Shown here: in pieces, positions 51,519-60,069 of the stretch
How positions within the stretch are numbered: position 1 is the first letter of the stretch
Layout of the letters: every line of letters starts with the position of its first letter
Source: CAIXSC01 sp046349915
GTDB lineage: Bacteria; Planctomycetota; Planctomycetia; Pirellulales; Pirellulaceae
NCBI GenBank assembly: GCA_046349915.1
Contig: JAXMBL010000003.1
Location: forward strand, 806,001 to 870,000
Length of the DNA stretch: 64,000 nucleotides
Reading direction: 5' to 3'
Translations under genes and position numbers: made by a program
The notes under the pieces: generated by a model
Seen by the model: only the letters and a program-made list of their open reading frames with translations
Database searches by the model: none
What the model was told of the DNA's origin: nothing

Positions 51519-51598
51519 AAGTGACACTTCGGTGCGCGACGTGTTAGTTGCTTGGCCGCAGTTATTCAGCGACGATAGCTTGGCCGTGATCGGATAGT

Positions 51599-52630
51599 TT
51601 ACTGCTTGCGTCGAGTGGGGCAGTCGTCGGCGGGGACGGCTGGGCCCGAAAGCTCGACGGAATGAGTAAACAGATAGCGCCATACGGCTTCGTGAAGAAA
51701 CTCGCCTTGAGCGGTTTTACTCGCCGAGCCGCCGGGGACCACCATCGTGTGAGCTCGATTGCCGTCGTTCTTCACATCGGCGGTGCTAATGAGTCGACGC
51801 GAGTTGCCATAGGGCGGACTTACTTCGTCGACATTCACGATTGGGCCATGGTCGTTCATCTTCAGTAGACGCCACGAGCGACAGTAATGGTCCGCGACCC
51901 AACCTCCATCTAGCACATGAGTGAATCCGTAGAAGCGATTCGCGGGGGTCGCCGAGAGGAGCCCTTGCCAGTTCTCGGTGTTGTCGCGCGGGCCTGAGAA
52001 CATGACGACTCGGTCCACTCGCTGATGGATCGCGAAGCGAGCGGCGGTCGTGCTGCCGTGCGAGATGCCACTGAGAATGACGTTGTCCCAACGCAGCGAA
52101 GAGCCATCGGCGGTGAGAAACTGTTCCCACTTGCCCGGTGGATTTTCCTTCGCCAGCCATTTCACAAACTGGAACGCTCGTTCAGACATGCTGTCGGGCG
52201 GTGCGATCGCAACGATGGGGCTGTGATCTTCACCCGTGGCCGCTTCCAGCCGAATGCGACCAATGGATTGTCCATCATTCAGTTGCTCCTTGGTCAACTT
52301 GCCAAACCAACTCTTCGCGTAACTGACTTGAATCCCATGCAATCCGTAACTCGCCACTCGCTCGAACAAACCCTGATTGTGATCCATCAGCCAGATGACG
52401 AGTTTGCCTTGGGAGGGAACTCGAGTGTCCACAACCGCGTGTTGAAGGTCTTGAGACTTTCCCTTGGCGTCTTGGAAGACAAAGCCAATCTCTGGGTATT
52501 CGCGACAACGAGCATCGATCTCCGACGCACGTTTGGACAAATCGTAGCGCTTCCCCGTGGCTTCCTCCGCCCCTAAGAAACAAGGAACGAGCAAAAAAAT
52601 CGCAACCACCCCACCCCAAACCAACTTCAT
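51599..52630 (-). CDS. Secreted alpha/beta-hydrolase, BPSS1187-like
   Basis: A 343-residue protein beginning at the ATG at 52630 (signal core LVWGGVVAIFLLVPCFLGAE). The reading frame is open upstream to 52744, but that part is translated from a tandem repeat and is unlikely to be real. The hydrolase fold shows the nucleophile elbow GISHGS in NVILSGISHGSTTAARFAIH, then VDRVVMFSGPRDNTENWQGL, FYGFTHVLDGG and a C-terminal NRAHTMVVPGG with the probable catalytic His. The pattern matches the BPSS1187 hydrolase group; the substrate is unknown. It lies downstream of the LamG-cytochrome-DUF1501 operon, separated by the repeat. Confidence 0.78.
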   Translation of the reverse strand: MKLVWGGVVAIFLLVPCFLGAEEATGKRYDLSKRASEIDARCREYPEIGFVFQDAKGKSQDLQHAVVDTRVPSQGKLVIWLMDHNQGLFERVASYGLHGIQVSYAKSWFGKLTKEQLNDGQSIGRIRLEAATGEDHSPIVAIAPPDSMSERAFQFVKWLAKENPPGKWEQFLTADGSSLRWDNVILSGISHGSTTAARFAIHQRVDRVVMFSGPRDNTENWQGLLSATPANRFYGFTHVLDGGWVADHYCRSWRLLKMNDHGPIVNVDEVSPPYGNSRRLISTADVKNDGNRAHTMVVPGGSASKTAQGEFLHEAVWRYLFTHSVELSGPAVPADDCPTRRKQ

Positions 52631-52658
52631 CCCAAGACTCCTCAAGAAACTCCCCGCA

Positions 52659-52729
52659 ACCCAACAACCCAACAACCAATGACCAATGACCAATGACCAA
52701 TGACAAATGACCAATGACAAATGACAAAC
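52659..52729 (-). repeat. Tandem heptanucleotide repeat TCATTGG/TCATTTG
   Basis: About seven units of CCAATGA/CAAATGA (52676-52724 on the plus strand), preceded by two CCCAACAA units. It fills the gap between the DUF1501 gene and the hydrolase gene. On the minus strand it is open in frame with the hydrolase. Confidence 0.9.
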
Positions 52730-52736
52730 ACCCCCA

Positions 52737-54107
52737 TCACCCAATCAACCCGTCAATCACTCGCCCCCCAAACTGACTCAACTGCTTGAAGCGGCCTGCG
52801 TGGTAATAGGTCAGTCGGTTGTCGTCCAAGCCGAGCAGTCTTAGCAGCGTGACGTGAAAGTCGCGTACATGGGCTTTCTGCTCGACGGCCATCATGCCCA
52901 GTTCATCGGTAGCGCCAATCGTGTGGCCCGCGTTGCAGCCACCGCCTGCCAGCCAGATGGTCATGGCGTTGGGGTTGTGATCGCGGCCGTAGGCGGTCCC
53001 TTGCCGCACGCCATTATCGGGAGTTCGTCCGAACTCGCCGCACCAGACGACCAGAGTGCTTTCGAGTAGGCCACGTTGTTTGAGGTCAGTCAAGAGAGCG
53101 GAGATTGGTTGGTCGACATCCTGGATGAGGTTGCCGTGAGCGCGCTGGATAAAGTCGTGACTGTCCCAAGTGCCGTGGTATAGTTGCACGAACCGCACGC
53201 CGCTCTCGATCAACTTACGAGCGAGCAGGCATTTTCTCCCAAAGGCATCGGTAGACTTCTGGCCGACGCCGTACAGCGATTGAGTTTTCGCGTCTTCGCG
53301 CGAGAGATCGAGTAGCTCAGGCACTTGGCTCTGCATGCGAAAGGCAAGTTCGTAGGTCGCCATGCGGGCAGCCAGTTCTTCGTGCGCGGGATGGCGAGCA
53401 GCATGAACGGCATTGAGTTCTTCGAGCAATGACAAGTTCTTTCGTTGCCGCAGTTCGGACATGCCTGGCGGTGGCGCGAGATCGAGGATAGGCGAACCTT
53501 TGGCGCGAAGCGGCGTCCCTTGGTAACGAGCGGGTAGGTAACCATTGCTCCAGTTCGCGGCGCCTCCTTGAGGGTAACTGACATCGGGCAGCACGATGAA
53601 GCCGGGGAGGTTCTGGTGGATGCTCCCCAGTCCGTAGTTGACCCAGGCGCCGATGCCCGGGTCGCCTCCAAAGCGATTGCCACAGTTCATCTGATACATG
53701 GCGGTCGGATGATTGACGCTGTCAACCGTGCAACCTCGATAGAAACAGATGTCATCCGCGTGGCGTGCCAAATGCCGCCAATTCTCGGCCATGTCCGCGC
53801 CGCACTGACCTGCCTTGATGAAACGAAACGGACTACGAACATAGTAACGTCGACCACTTTCCATCGCCGACTTCTGCTTCCCCTCGCGCACGAATTCTTG
53901 CAAGTGAAGCTTGTCGAGCATGGGCTTGGGATCGAAGGTGTCGATATGCGAGGGACCTCCCTCCATCATCAGGAAGATGACTTGTCGAGCCTTCGCGGGA
54001 AAATGCAACTGCGAGGGCTCGTCGGCCAGCAACGCGGTAAAGGCCACGCTTCCCAGCGAAGCGCCGAGTGAATAAAGAAACTCGCGTCGAATCGTGTCAG
54101 TAGACAT
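52737..54107 (-). CDS. DUF1501 protein, third gene of the LamG-cytochrome operon
   Basis: A 456-residue protein starting at the ATG at 54107 (a TTG at 54113 is possible), overlapping the upstream cytochrome gene by about 11 bp. The signal region has RREFLYSLGASLGSVAFTAL. Motifs: VIFLMMEGGPSHIDTFDPKP, ARKLIESGVRFVQLYHGTWD, LVVWCGEFGRTPDNG and HVRDFHVTLLRLLGLDDNRL. It is co-translated with the DUF1549/1553 protein and presumably its periplasmic partner. Confidence 0.94.
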   Translation of the reverse strand: MSTDTIRREFLYSLGASLGSVAFTALLADEPSQLHFPAKARQVIFLMMEGGPSHIDTFDPKPMLDKLHLQEFVREGKQKSAMESGRRYYVRSPFRFIKAGQCGADMAENWRHLARHADDICFYRGCTVDSVNHPTAMYQMNCGNRFGGDPGIGAWVNYGLGSIHQNLPGFIVLPDVSYPQGGAANWSNGYLPARYQGTPLRAKGSPILDLAPPPGMSELRQRKNLSLLEELNAVHAARHPAHEELAARMATYELAFRMQSQVPELLDLSREDAKTQSLYGVGQKSTDAFGRKCLLARKLIESGVRFVQLYHGTWDSHDFIQRAHGNLIQDVDQPISALLTDLKQRGLLESTLVVWCGEFGRTPDNGVRQGTAYGRDHNPNAMTIWLAGGGCNAGHTIGATDELGMMAVEQKAHVRDFHVTLLRLLGLDDNRLTYYHAGRFKQLSQFGGRVIDGLIG

Positions 54108-57042
54108 AGACAAACTCGTTCGAATTCATCAGGACCAGGCAAAGATCGGCCAGTGCGCGAGTGCGAGCGTCCACATCCGCGGGCTGGAGATCAGGAGCGA
54201 ATTCGCGATGAGCATACAACTGCTCGAGGAACGAGAATCGCTCGCCCGTATTCTCCTCCAGTGCATCTCGACGCACTTCAAGTGGAAGCGATTGACGAGC
54301 CGGTGCATTGGCGACCAGAGGTACAATTTCACGCCAATGTGAAAGACAGCGTTCGAGTTCAGCGTTTGACGGTTGGCGACCAAACAACAACGAGTAAATT
54401 CGCTGGATTGCCGCTGCGTCATTGTGAGCTTCATGAGAGACTCGATGTGCGAGCGCTAAGGCTCGAGCGTGCGTCGCCGGGCCGTTCCACAGCGCGAATG
54501 CCTGCGGCGTGATGGTGCTGGCGTCTCGCCGTTCGCAGGAAAAATCGGGCGCGGGTGAATTGAAAACTTCAAGTAACGGATCGGCCAAACCGCGGAGACG
54601 CAAGGCATAGAGCGAGCGTCGATGTCGCTGACTTGGCAATGGATTAGGCGCCCAGGCAGCGGCGAACGTCCCCATCACTTGCCGCGGTTGCAACGCGACT
54701 TCGAGATGAATTTCGGGGCGATTGGGGATGCCTCCCATCGCTCGGTTGAGTTCGCCGGAAGCGAACAACATGGCGTCGCGCAATTCCTCGGCGCTCAATC
54801 GCCGCGGCATGAAGACCGCGTAGCTTGTACCCGTAGGATCGAGTTGAGCGAGAGAAAGTCGCGGGTCATGATCAGTCGATCGCCGAAAGGCTTGCGAAGT
54901 CATGACCATGCGATGCAATGACTTGAGGGACCAGCCTTGTTCCACCAAGGCGGCGGCAAGCCAGTCGAGTAGTTCGGGATGCGTGGGACGTTTGCCCGTG
55001 CTTCCCAGGTTATTGGGATTTCCCGCCAAAGGTTGGCCAAAGTGCCAGAGCCAGACACGATTGACGATGGTTCGTACGGCGAGTGGATTCTGGGGAGACG
55101 TGACCCACTCCGCGAACGCTTTACGTCGTCCTTCATGAGCAGAGGGTAGTCGTTGCGGAATCAACGCGGAGACGACGCTCAGCACTCCCGGTTGGACGTT
55201 ACGGCCCGCTGCGAACGGATCGCCGCCCGTCAAGACACAGGTCTGCTCCAATTCGCCCGTGGTCCAGCGATTGGCGGGAACTCGCACTGGTTCCGTAACG
55301 GAATTGACCTGAGGAGTTCGGCCATTGTAGACCGATAGCGCGATCGGCTCGTACCGATCAAACTCCCACTTCAAGCGCTCGAGTCCTTTGTTGGCGATCC
55401 GCTCCAGCCCAATGTCCTCGGGTGAGAGCCCGAGCATTCGGGGAGGAAATTGATCCTCGGGCACTCCCTGTTTCAACAGCACTCCCCGCGCGGCGTTGAA
55501 TCGACCTCGCCGGGCATTCGTGACCGATTCGAGTGCACGGTTCCACTTTTCTGGATCGAGTTTTCGTTCCGCGTACCAGCCGGGAACCGCGGCGAGCGAC
55601 TTATCGTCCAGCGACTTCATGAGGGCGGTGAGTTCGTCGCGTCGAGCTTCCAAGTATTGACGCTCGCCAAAGCCTGTCGTGTTCTCGTTCGCTAAAAATC
55701 GGGCGGGACGTTCGGCGAGTTGCGTGGTGGCGAAGACCGCTTGGACTGAGTAGTAATCTTGAGTGGGAATGGGATCGAATTTGTGGTCATGACAGCGTGC
55801 GCATTGCAGCGAGTGGGCCAGAAATACTTCGCCCACGCTATTCGTGACATCGTCCAGGAATCGTTGGCGAGCGATTTTGGCGACTTCCATGCCCGTGAGT
55901 TCCCACGGGCCCATCCGCAAAAAGCCGACGGCAATCAGCATCTCAGGATCGTCGGGGTCGAGTTCGTCGCCGGCAATTTGCTCGCGAACAAACTGATCGT
56001 ACGGCTTGTCGGCGTTGAACGCTCGAACCACATAATCGCGATACCGCCAAGCGTTGCCTCGTTCGTAGTCGTTGGCGAAACCCGCTGAGTCGGCATACCG
56101 AGTGACGTCGAGCCAGTGTTGCGCCATTCGCTCGCCATATCGAGGCGAGGCCAACAAGCGGTCGATGAGCGACTGGATGGCTATCTCTGCCCGGGGCGAA
56201 TCAAGGGGAACAGAACCGCAGTCCTCGAGGAAATCATCTACTTCCTCGGGCGACGGAGGCAGGCCCGTCAGGTCGAGCGTCGCACGGCGAATGAAAGTGC
56301 GAGCATCGGTGGGAGGTGCAGGCGTCAAGCCAGTTGGGAGGCGAGCGGCGATGAACGCATCAATCGGATGGAGCATCCCAGTCGGAGTCGTCGGTTTTCG
56401 CACCGGTTGATAGGCCCATAACCCATCGGGCTTGTAGCGACGATTTGTCCAAGCCTCGGATTCGCCACCCGAGGTGCGCACTTGCACCCCATCTTCGGCC
56501 GACCAAGCCGCCGCATGGGTTTGTGTGATCGCTCGAATACGCGACTCTTCCGGCCAAATCGCGCCCGCGGCAATCCACTGCTTGAGCCAACGCAACTCCT
56601 GTTCGCTCAGGCGATCTGCTTCCTTGGGAGGCATGGCCGACCATGACTCATGCACTCGTGTCACGGCCAGATATAAGGGACTGGATTCGGGTTTCCCCGA
56701 GACGACGGCAGGCTCTCCGCTGTCGCCGCCTTTCATCAACTGGGAATGATTGCTGAGATTCAGCCCGCCTTGGATGTTCTTGCGATCACCTCCATGACAA
56801 GCCAAGCATTTGGCCTCGAGAAGCGGCGCGATACGGCGAACAAACAATATCTCCGACTCTTCACGATTCAAGGTCGGCTCAGAACCGTGAACCGAAACAC
56901 TCGCAATCCACAAGCTGGTTGTCAACGTATGAACGAGTAGCGCAGCAGCGCCTCGGAGGAACCGTTTTAGTCCTTGGGCGGAACGGTTCGATTTAGAGGT
57001 CTGCATGCGTTGAGTCACAACGAGCGAATCGACGTGCATCAT
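54097..57042 (-). CDS. Cytochrome c-DUF1549-DUF1553 protein
   Basis: A 981-residue exported protein; the start at 57042 overlaps the upstream stop (ATGA-type overlap), with an alternative ATG at 57006. The signal core is LLVHTLTTSLWIASVSV. An N-terminal haem motif CLACH (LLEAKCLACHGGDRKNIQGG) is followed by DUF1549 (RRATLDLTGLPPSPEEVDDF, QHWLDVTRYADSAGF), a second haem motif CARCHDHKFDP and DUF1553 (TIVNRVWLWHFGQPLAGNP, HPELLDWLAAALVEQGWSLK). It is the standard planctomycete PSCyt/PSD1 protein with no extra domain, unlike the propeller fusion at 38363. The substrate is unknown. Confidence 0.94.
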   Translation of the reverse strand: MMHVDSLVVTQRMQTSKSNRSAQGLKRFLRGAAALLVHTLTTSLWIASVSVHGSEPTLNREESEILFVRRIAPLLEAKCLACHGGDRKNIQGGLNLSNHSQLMKGGDSGEPAVVSGKPESSPLYLAVTRVHESWSAMPPKEADRLSEQELRWLKQWIAAGAIWPEESRIRAITQTHAAAWSAEDGVQVRTSGGESEAWTNRRYKPDGLWAYQPVRKPTTPTGMLHPIDAFIAARLPTGLTPAPPTDARTFIRRATLDLTGLPPSPEEVDDFLEDCGSVPLDSPRAEIAIQSLIDRLLASPRYGERMAQHWLDVTRYADSAGFANDYERGNAWRYRDYVVRAFNADKPYDQFVREQIAGDELDPDDPEMLIAVGFLRMGPWELTGMEVAKIARQRFLDDVTNSVGEVFLAHSLQCARCHDHKFDPIPTQDYYSVQAVFATTQLAERPARFLANENTTGFGERQYLEARRDELTALMKSLDDKSLAAVPGWYAERKLDPEKWNRALESVTNARRGRFNAARGVLLKQGVPEDQFPPRMLGLSPEDIGLERIANKGLERLKWEFDRYEPIALSVYNGRTPQVNSVTEPVRVPANRWTTGELEQTCVLTGGDPFAAGRNVQPGVLSVVSALIPQRLPSAHEGRRKAFAEWVTSPQNPLAVRTIVNRVWLWHFGQPLAGNPNNLGSTGKRPTHPELLDWLAAALVEQGWSLKSLHRMVMTSQAFRRSTDHDPRLSLAQLDPTGTSYAVFMPRRLSAEELRDAMLFASGELNRAMGGIPNRPEIHLEVALQPRQVMGTFAAAWAPNPLPSQRHRRSLYALRLRGLADPLLEVFNSPAPDFSCERRDASTITPQAFALWNGPATHARALALAHRVSHEAHNDAAAIQRIYSLLFGRQPSNAELERCLSHWREIVPLVANAPARQSLPLEVRRDALEENTGERFSFLEQLYAHREFAPDLQPADVDARTRALADLCLVLMNSNEFVYVY

Positions 57043-59867
57043 CGAGCTGTCTCTTTCGCCAGCGACAGCATTTCGGCGGCGGTTAGAGTTCTACCGATCA
57101 CCAGTGCGGGCCCGATCAGGCCGCGGTAGTACGCATCGTGCAGATAGAACAGCTCTGCTCCAAGGATCAGCGAGTCAGGCACGGCCACCGTCGAGGGCAG
57201 GTTCGTCGTTCGACCCTCGGCCGTTTGCTCACCGTTCAAATACAAACGCACTCGCCATTGACCCGCGTCGGGCTGGCAGGTCATGCCGACGTGATACCAA
57301 CGTTGCGCCTCGATCACGGGCTTCGATTCCACTCGATCGTTCACATTCAGTCGACTCACCAAGGCATACGGGGCGGTTTGTCCTTGCAGTCCCAGAATAA
57401 AGCGACGAGCGCCGTAGCCGAGTATGTCTCCCTTGCCGCCATGATGGCTCTTGCCTATCTCCGCGGCCGGCTTGATCCAGGCGGCGAGCGTTAATCCGTT
57501 AAGTGTCTCTCCTCCGCCATGATGGCCGCCCATGGCGTAGGCGCCGTGACTGACCGGCGCATAGTTCTTGCTATAGACCGGATGACGAACGTTTTGGTCG
57601 AGAATTCCCAAGGGTGGGTAATCGGCGCGTCCGACTGGATTCTCGGCGAAGCGGATCGCTGCTCGACCTTCATCGACTACCCAATCGAGGTTAGCCAGTT
57701 CAAGGGTCCGAAAAGATGACGACCCGTTGTTGTAGGTATACAGTCCCTGCTGTTCTTGCATCCGCAAATCCCAGAGAGCGTCTGGAACCGAGGGCGTCGT
57801 GGGGGGCTTGTCGGCAAGAGTTTGCGGTGGGGCAGCGCGTTCCCAACGCTCGAACTTCACCTGTGACATCAGCACTTCGCCCGTGCCAGCGTTTCCCAGG
57901 CCCAACGCTAAACCAGTGGCGGTCGCGGGTACTTCGACGATGAAGGAAACGTCGCGCCAGTCAAAAGTCCCGGAACCGAAATAGCGGACCTGTTCCTGAA
58001 CGATGTTTGAGGTATCGAGTCGCGTGAAACCATTGCCATGCAAGTCGGCTTTCTTCAACGCCAGGACCTCGATCCGCCCGCCCGGCCCGTGCGTGTTCAT
58101 GGATTTGACTCGCGCCGAGACGAGGTACTTTCCAGGCTCAAGTTGCTCAGGCCCCACAGGCGCGACTCCGTACGACACGGGCCCCAGTCGCAGCCAACCT
58201 TCGTCGCCTTGCTTCACATAGCCGTAGGTGGGTCGAGCGTTATGGCCCGATAGCAACGGCCGACCGCCCCACCACGGTTTGTCCATTGGGAGCGCGTCGT
58301 TGAAGCGAATGGTCGGCCATTGTTCGCGGAGAAAAATGAAATGATGGCGAGGATCGATTCGCGGGTTCTCCTGAACAATCGCAGCCGCGAAAAGCTGAGT
58401 GGTCTCTTCCGCTGGATATCCTGTGTAACGATATTTCACTCGCACCTTGTCGCCCGGTTTTGCGGTCACGGGCTCAAAGGCGACGCCCGTATCGTAGAAC
58501 GCGGCACAAACGGCCGTGTGCAGCTTGCGGCGAGCGACGTTGTTCTTGTCATCAAGCACTTGAATCCACTCCGGCTGAATCTGGTACTCGACGGCGGGCG
58601 ATACGCGATGCACATCCCCGGTGCGTCCATGCCAAACGCGCAGGCCCTGGTAAGCTTCGATGTCCTCCAAGGGACCTGGATCGAAGGGCGACAACGGACG
58701 ATACGTCAGCTTGCCTTCGCGATTGCGAATCATCAGGTATTGCCAACGGAAGGGGTCGAGCGGCGTATGGTGCTCGAAGTCGAATCCGTATCGAAACAAA
58801 AACGGCTCGCCAGGAAGAACTTCTAGTTCGCTGTCGATGTCGTAGGTATAAGTATCGCGGTCCGAATCGTAGCCGACGGTGAGTTTGCTCAGGGTGGTGA
58901 AGCGTTCCTTGACATGGCGAGCCGACCACACCGCCTTCAGCGTTCCATTCTCTTGCGTCACGTTCGGCGCTGTCCAAGTAACCGCGGCCTCCTTGTAGGC
59001 CCCTTGGTTCTCGAGTCCCCAGTGCGAGTCGAACGTTAATTGCGGTTTGAGTGCTGGTCGCAGTTTCGCGAACATGCTGGGATCGCGCTCGTAATGCAGT
59101 TGCAGAATCGGCTCGTCGCCATCAAAGACAAACCAACGGCCGCCGATCCACTGTCGAGCGGTGAAGTGCGGCTTATGAGGCAGGGGAGCAGGCGTGGCTT
59201 CCGCGGCAATGGGCCTGACCGAAAAGTCCGCGAATTTGACGCGAGCTTGACTCGAGACGCCTACCGCCAACCGCCCGCGCTCGAGCGGAGGATCAAGTCG
59301 ATCCACATATTCAATCAGTTGCTTGTCATCCACGAACACGCGGATGACGCTACTCGCCGCGGTCACTCGCAAGTTTAGCGGGGCGTTGGCTTGAACGGCG
59401 CAAGGGACCGCTCGCACGTATCCGCTATCGGGGAACCGCACCAGCGCCAACTGTTGATACTTGGTCGACCACTGCACGCGATATCCTTGCGAGCCGTCGG
59501 CGGCGGCTCGCAGAGTGATTCCTGCGTCGAAACCTTGGTCTTCAAACTTGGGGTCGGGCCAAGCAGACCAGGAAGACCCAAAGAACGCAGATTGCGTCGC
59601 GGGCGACTCGATCGTCGCGACGGTCGACACCTCGACGTTGGTTGAGTCCTGCGGAGAGATGAAATGATTCCAGCCGCCCGCTTGCATGGTGACGGTTTGG
59701 GGAGTCGCTGCGAGCGGCGCTGGCGAAGCGGCCGCGGGCTTGCCGTTCGCGGTTGGAACCGTCAAGACTTTCCACTGGGTGAAGTCGTGAGCGTCGAGCG
59801 CAAAGGCCGACGACGACATGTCGAGCGCGAGAATTGCGAGAAGGAGTCGAATGGACGGAGAGAGCAT
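57039..59867 (-). CDS. Secreted DUF1080/LamG-type large protein
   Basis: A 942-residue protein, first gene of a three-gene operon. The signal core is LLLAILALDMSSSAFA. The N-terminal ~200 residues are a concanavalin-like domain (DAGITLRAAADGSQGYRVQW, LRVTAASSVIRVFVDDKQLI) as in 3-keto-disaccharide hydrolases. A central region of ~450 residues holds a beta-rich segment I do not recognise. The C-terminal ~230 residues are a LamG/concanavalin domain (GLTLAAWIKPAAEIGKSHHG, WRVRLYLNGEQTAEGRT, IGPALVIGRTLTAAEML). These modules bind or act on carbohydrate outside the cell. It overlaps the downstream cytochrome gene by 4 bp, tying the redox proteins to glycan handling. Confidence 0.82.
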   Translation of the reverse strand: MLSPSIRLLLAILALDMSSSAFALDAHDFTQWKVLTVPTANGKPAAASPAPLAATPQTVTMQAGGWNHFISPQDSTNVEVSTVATIESPATQSAFFGSSWSAWPDPKFEDQGFDAGITLRAAADGSQGYRVQWSTKYQQLALVRFPDSGYVRAVPCAVQANAPLNLRVTAASSVIRVFVDDKQLIEYVDRLDPPLERGRLAVGVSSQARVKFADFSVRPIAAEATPAPLPHKPHFTARQWIGGRWFVFDGDEPILQLHYERDPSMFAKLRPALKPQLTFDSHWGLENQGAYKEAAVTWTAPNVTQENGTLKAVWSARHVKERFTTLSKLTVGYDSDRDTYTYDIDSELEVLPGEPFLFRYGFDFEHHTPLDPFRWQYLMIRNREGKLTYRPLSPFDPGPLEDIEAYQGLRVWHGRTGDVHRVSPAVEYQIQPEWIQVLDDKNNVARRKLHTAVCAAFYDTGVAFEPVTAKPGDKVRVKYRYTGYPAEETTQLFAAAIVQENPRIDPRHHFIFLREQWPTIRFNDALPMDKPWWGGRPLLSGHNARPTYGYVKQGDEGWLRLGPVSYGVAPVGPEQLEPGKYLVSARVKSMNTHGPGGRIEVLALKKADLHGNGFTRLDTSNIVQEQVRYFGSGTFDWRDVSFIVEVPATATGLALGLGNAGTGEVLMSQVKFERWERAAPPQTLADKPPTTPSVPDALWDLRMQEQQGLYTYNNGSSSFRTLELANLDWVVDEGRAAIRFAENPVGRADYPPLGILDQNVRHPVYSKNYAPVSHGAYAMGGHHGGGETLNGLTLAAWIKPAAEIGKSHHGGKGDILGYGARRFILGLQGQTAPYALVSRLNVNDRVESKPVIEAQRWYHVGMTCQPDAGQWRVRLYLNGEQTAEGRTTNLPSTVAVPDSLILGAELFYLHDAYYRGLIGPALVIGRTLTAAEMLSLAKETAR

Positions 59868-60069
59868 ACGCGAATCCTCGAAATAAGATCATCTCTCGGT
59901 CCGAGAATCTCAAGATCAGCCTGCCCGGACCGAAATACGAGCGTTATCATACGCCGCCGGCGGGTGTAGTGGAATTCTCCAGGGTTCCGCTAAGTCGGGA
60001 CAAGCGACGGCCGCGGCGGATGGATTAGCGGCGACGGTTTATCTCAGACGGTAGAGAGAAAAAAGACTC

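Larger units (their letters stand above)
49829..51560 (-). mobile_element. IS110-containing repeat unit, copy 2
   Basis: The uninterrupted homologue of 46304-47965 plus 49671-49740. Its hairpin-to-hairpin length (49836-51518) is 1,683 bp. Differences from copy 1 seen directly include a C for A near 49920, one extra G near 49970, a one-base deletion at about 50300 inside the transposase, a one-base deletion near 51345, and a cluster of substitutions in 51375-51480. The boundaries beyond the hairpins are fuzzy. No gene other than the transposase is seen; 51126-51598 holds the RNA-like region and the right-hand palindrome. Confidence 0.85.

Noticed and set aside
46304..51560. Classical composite transposon carrying cargo between two IS110 copies
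   Set aside because: The intervening DNA is explained by a separate insertion element with its own target duplication plus repeats; no cargo gene remains.
52659..52729. CRISPR-like array
   Set aside because: Units are seven bases, contiguous and without spacers; no cas genes are present.
52631..52744. N-terminal extension of the hydrolase through the heptamer repeat
   Set aside because: The encoded leader is repetitive and a good signal peptide begins at the ATG at 52630.
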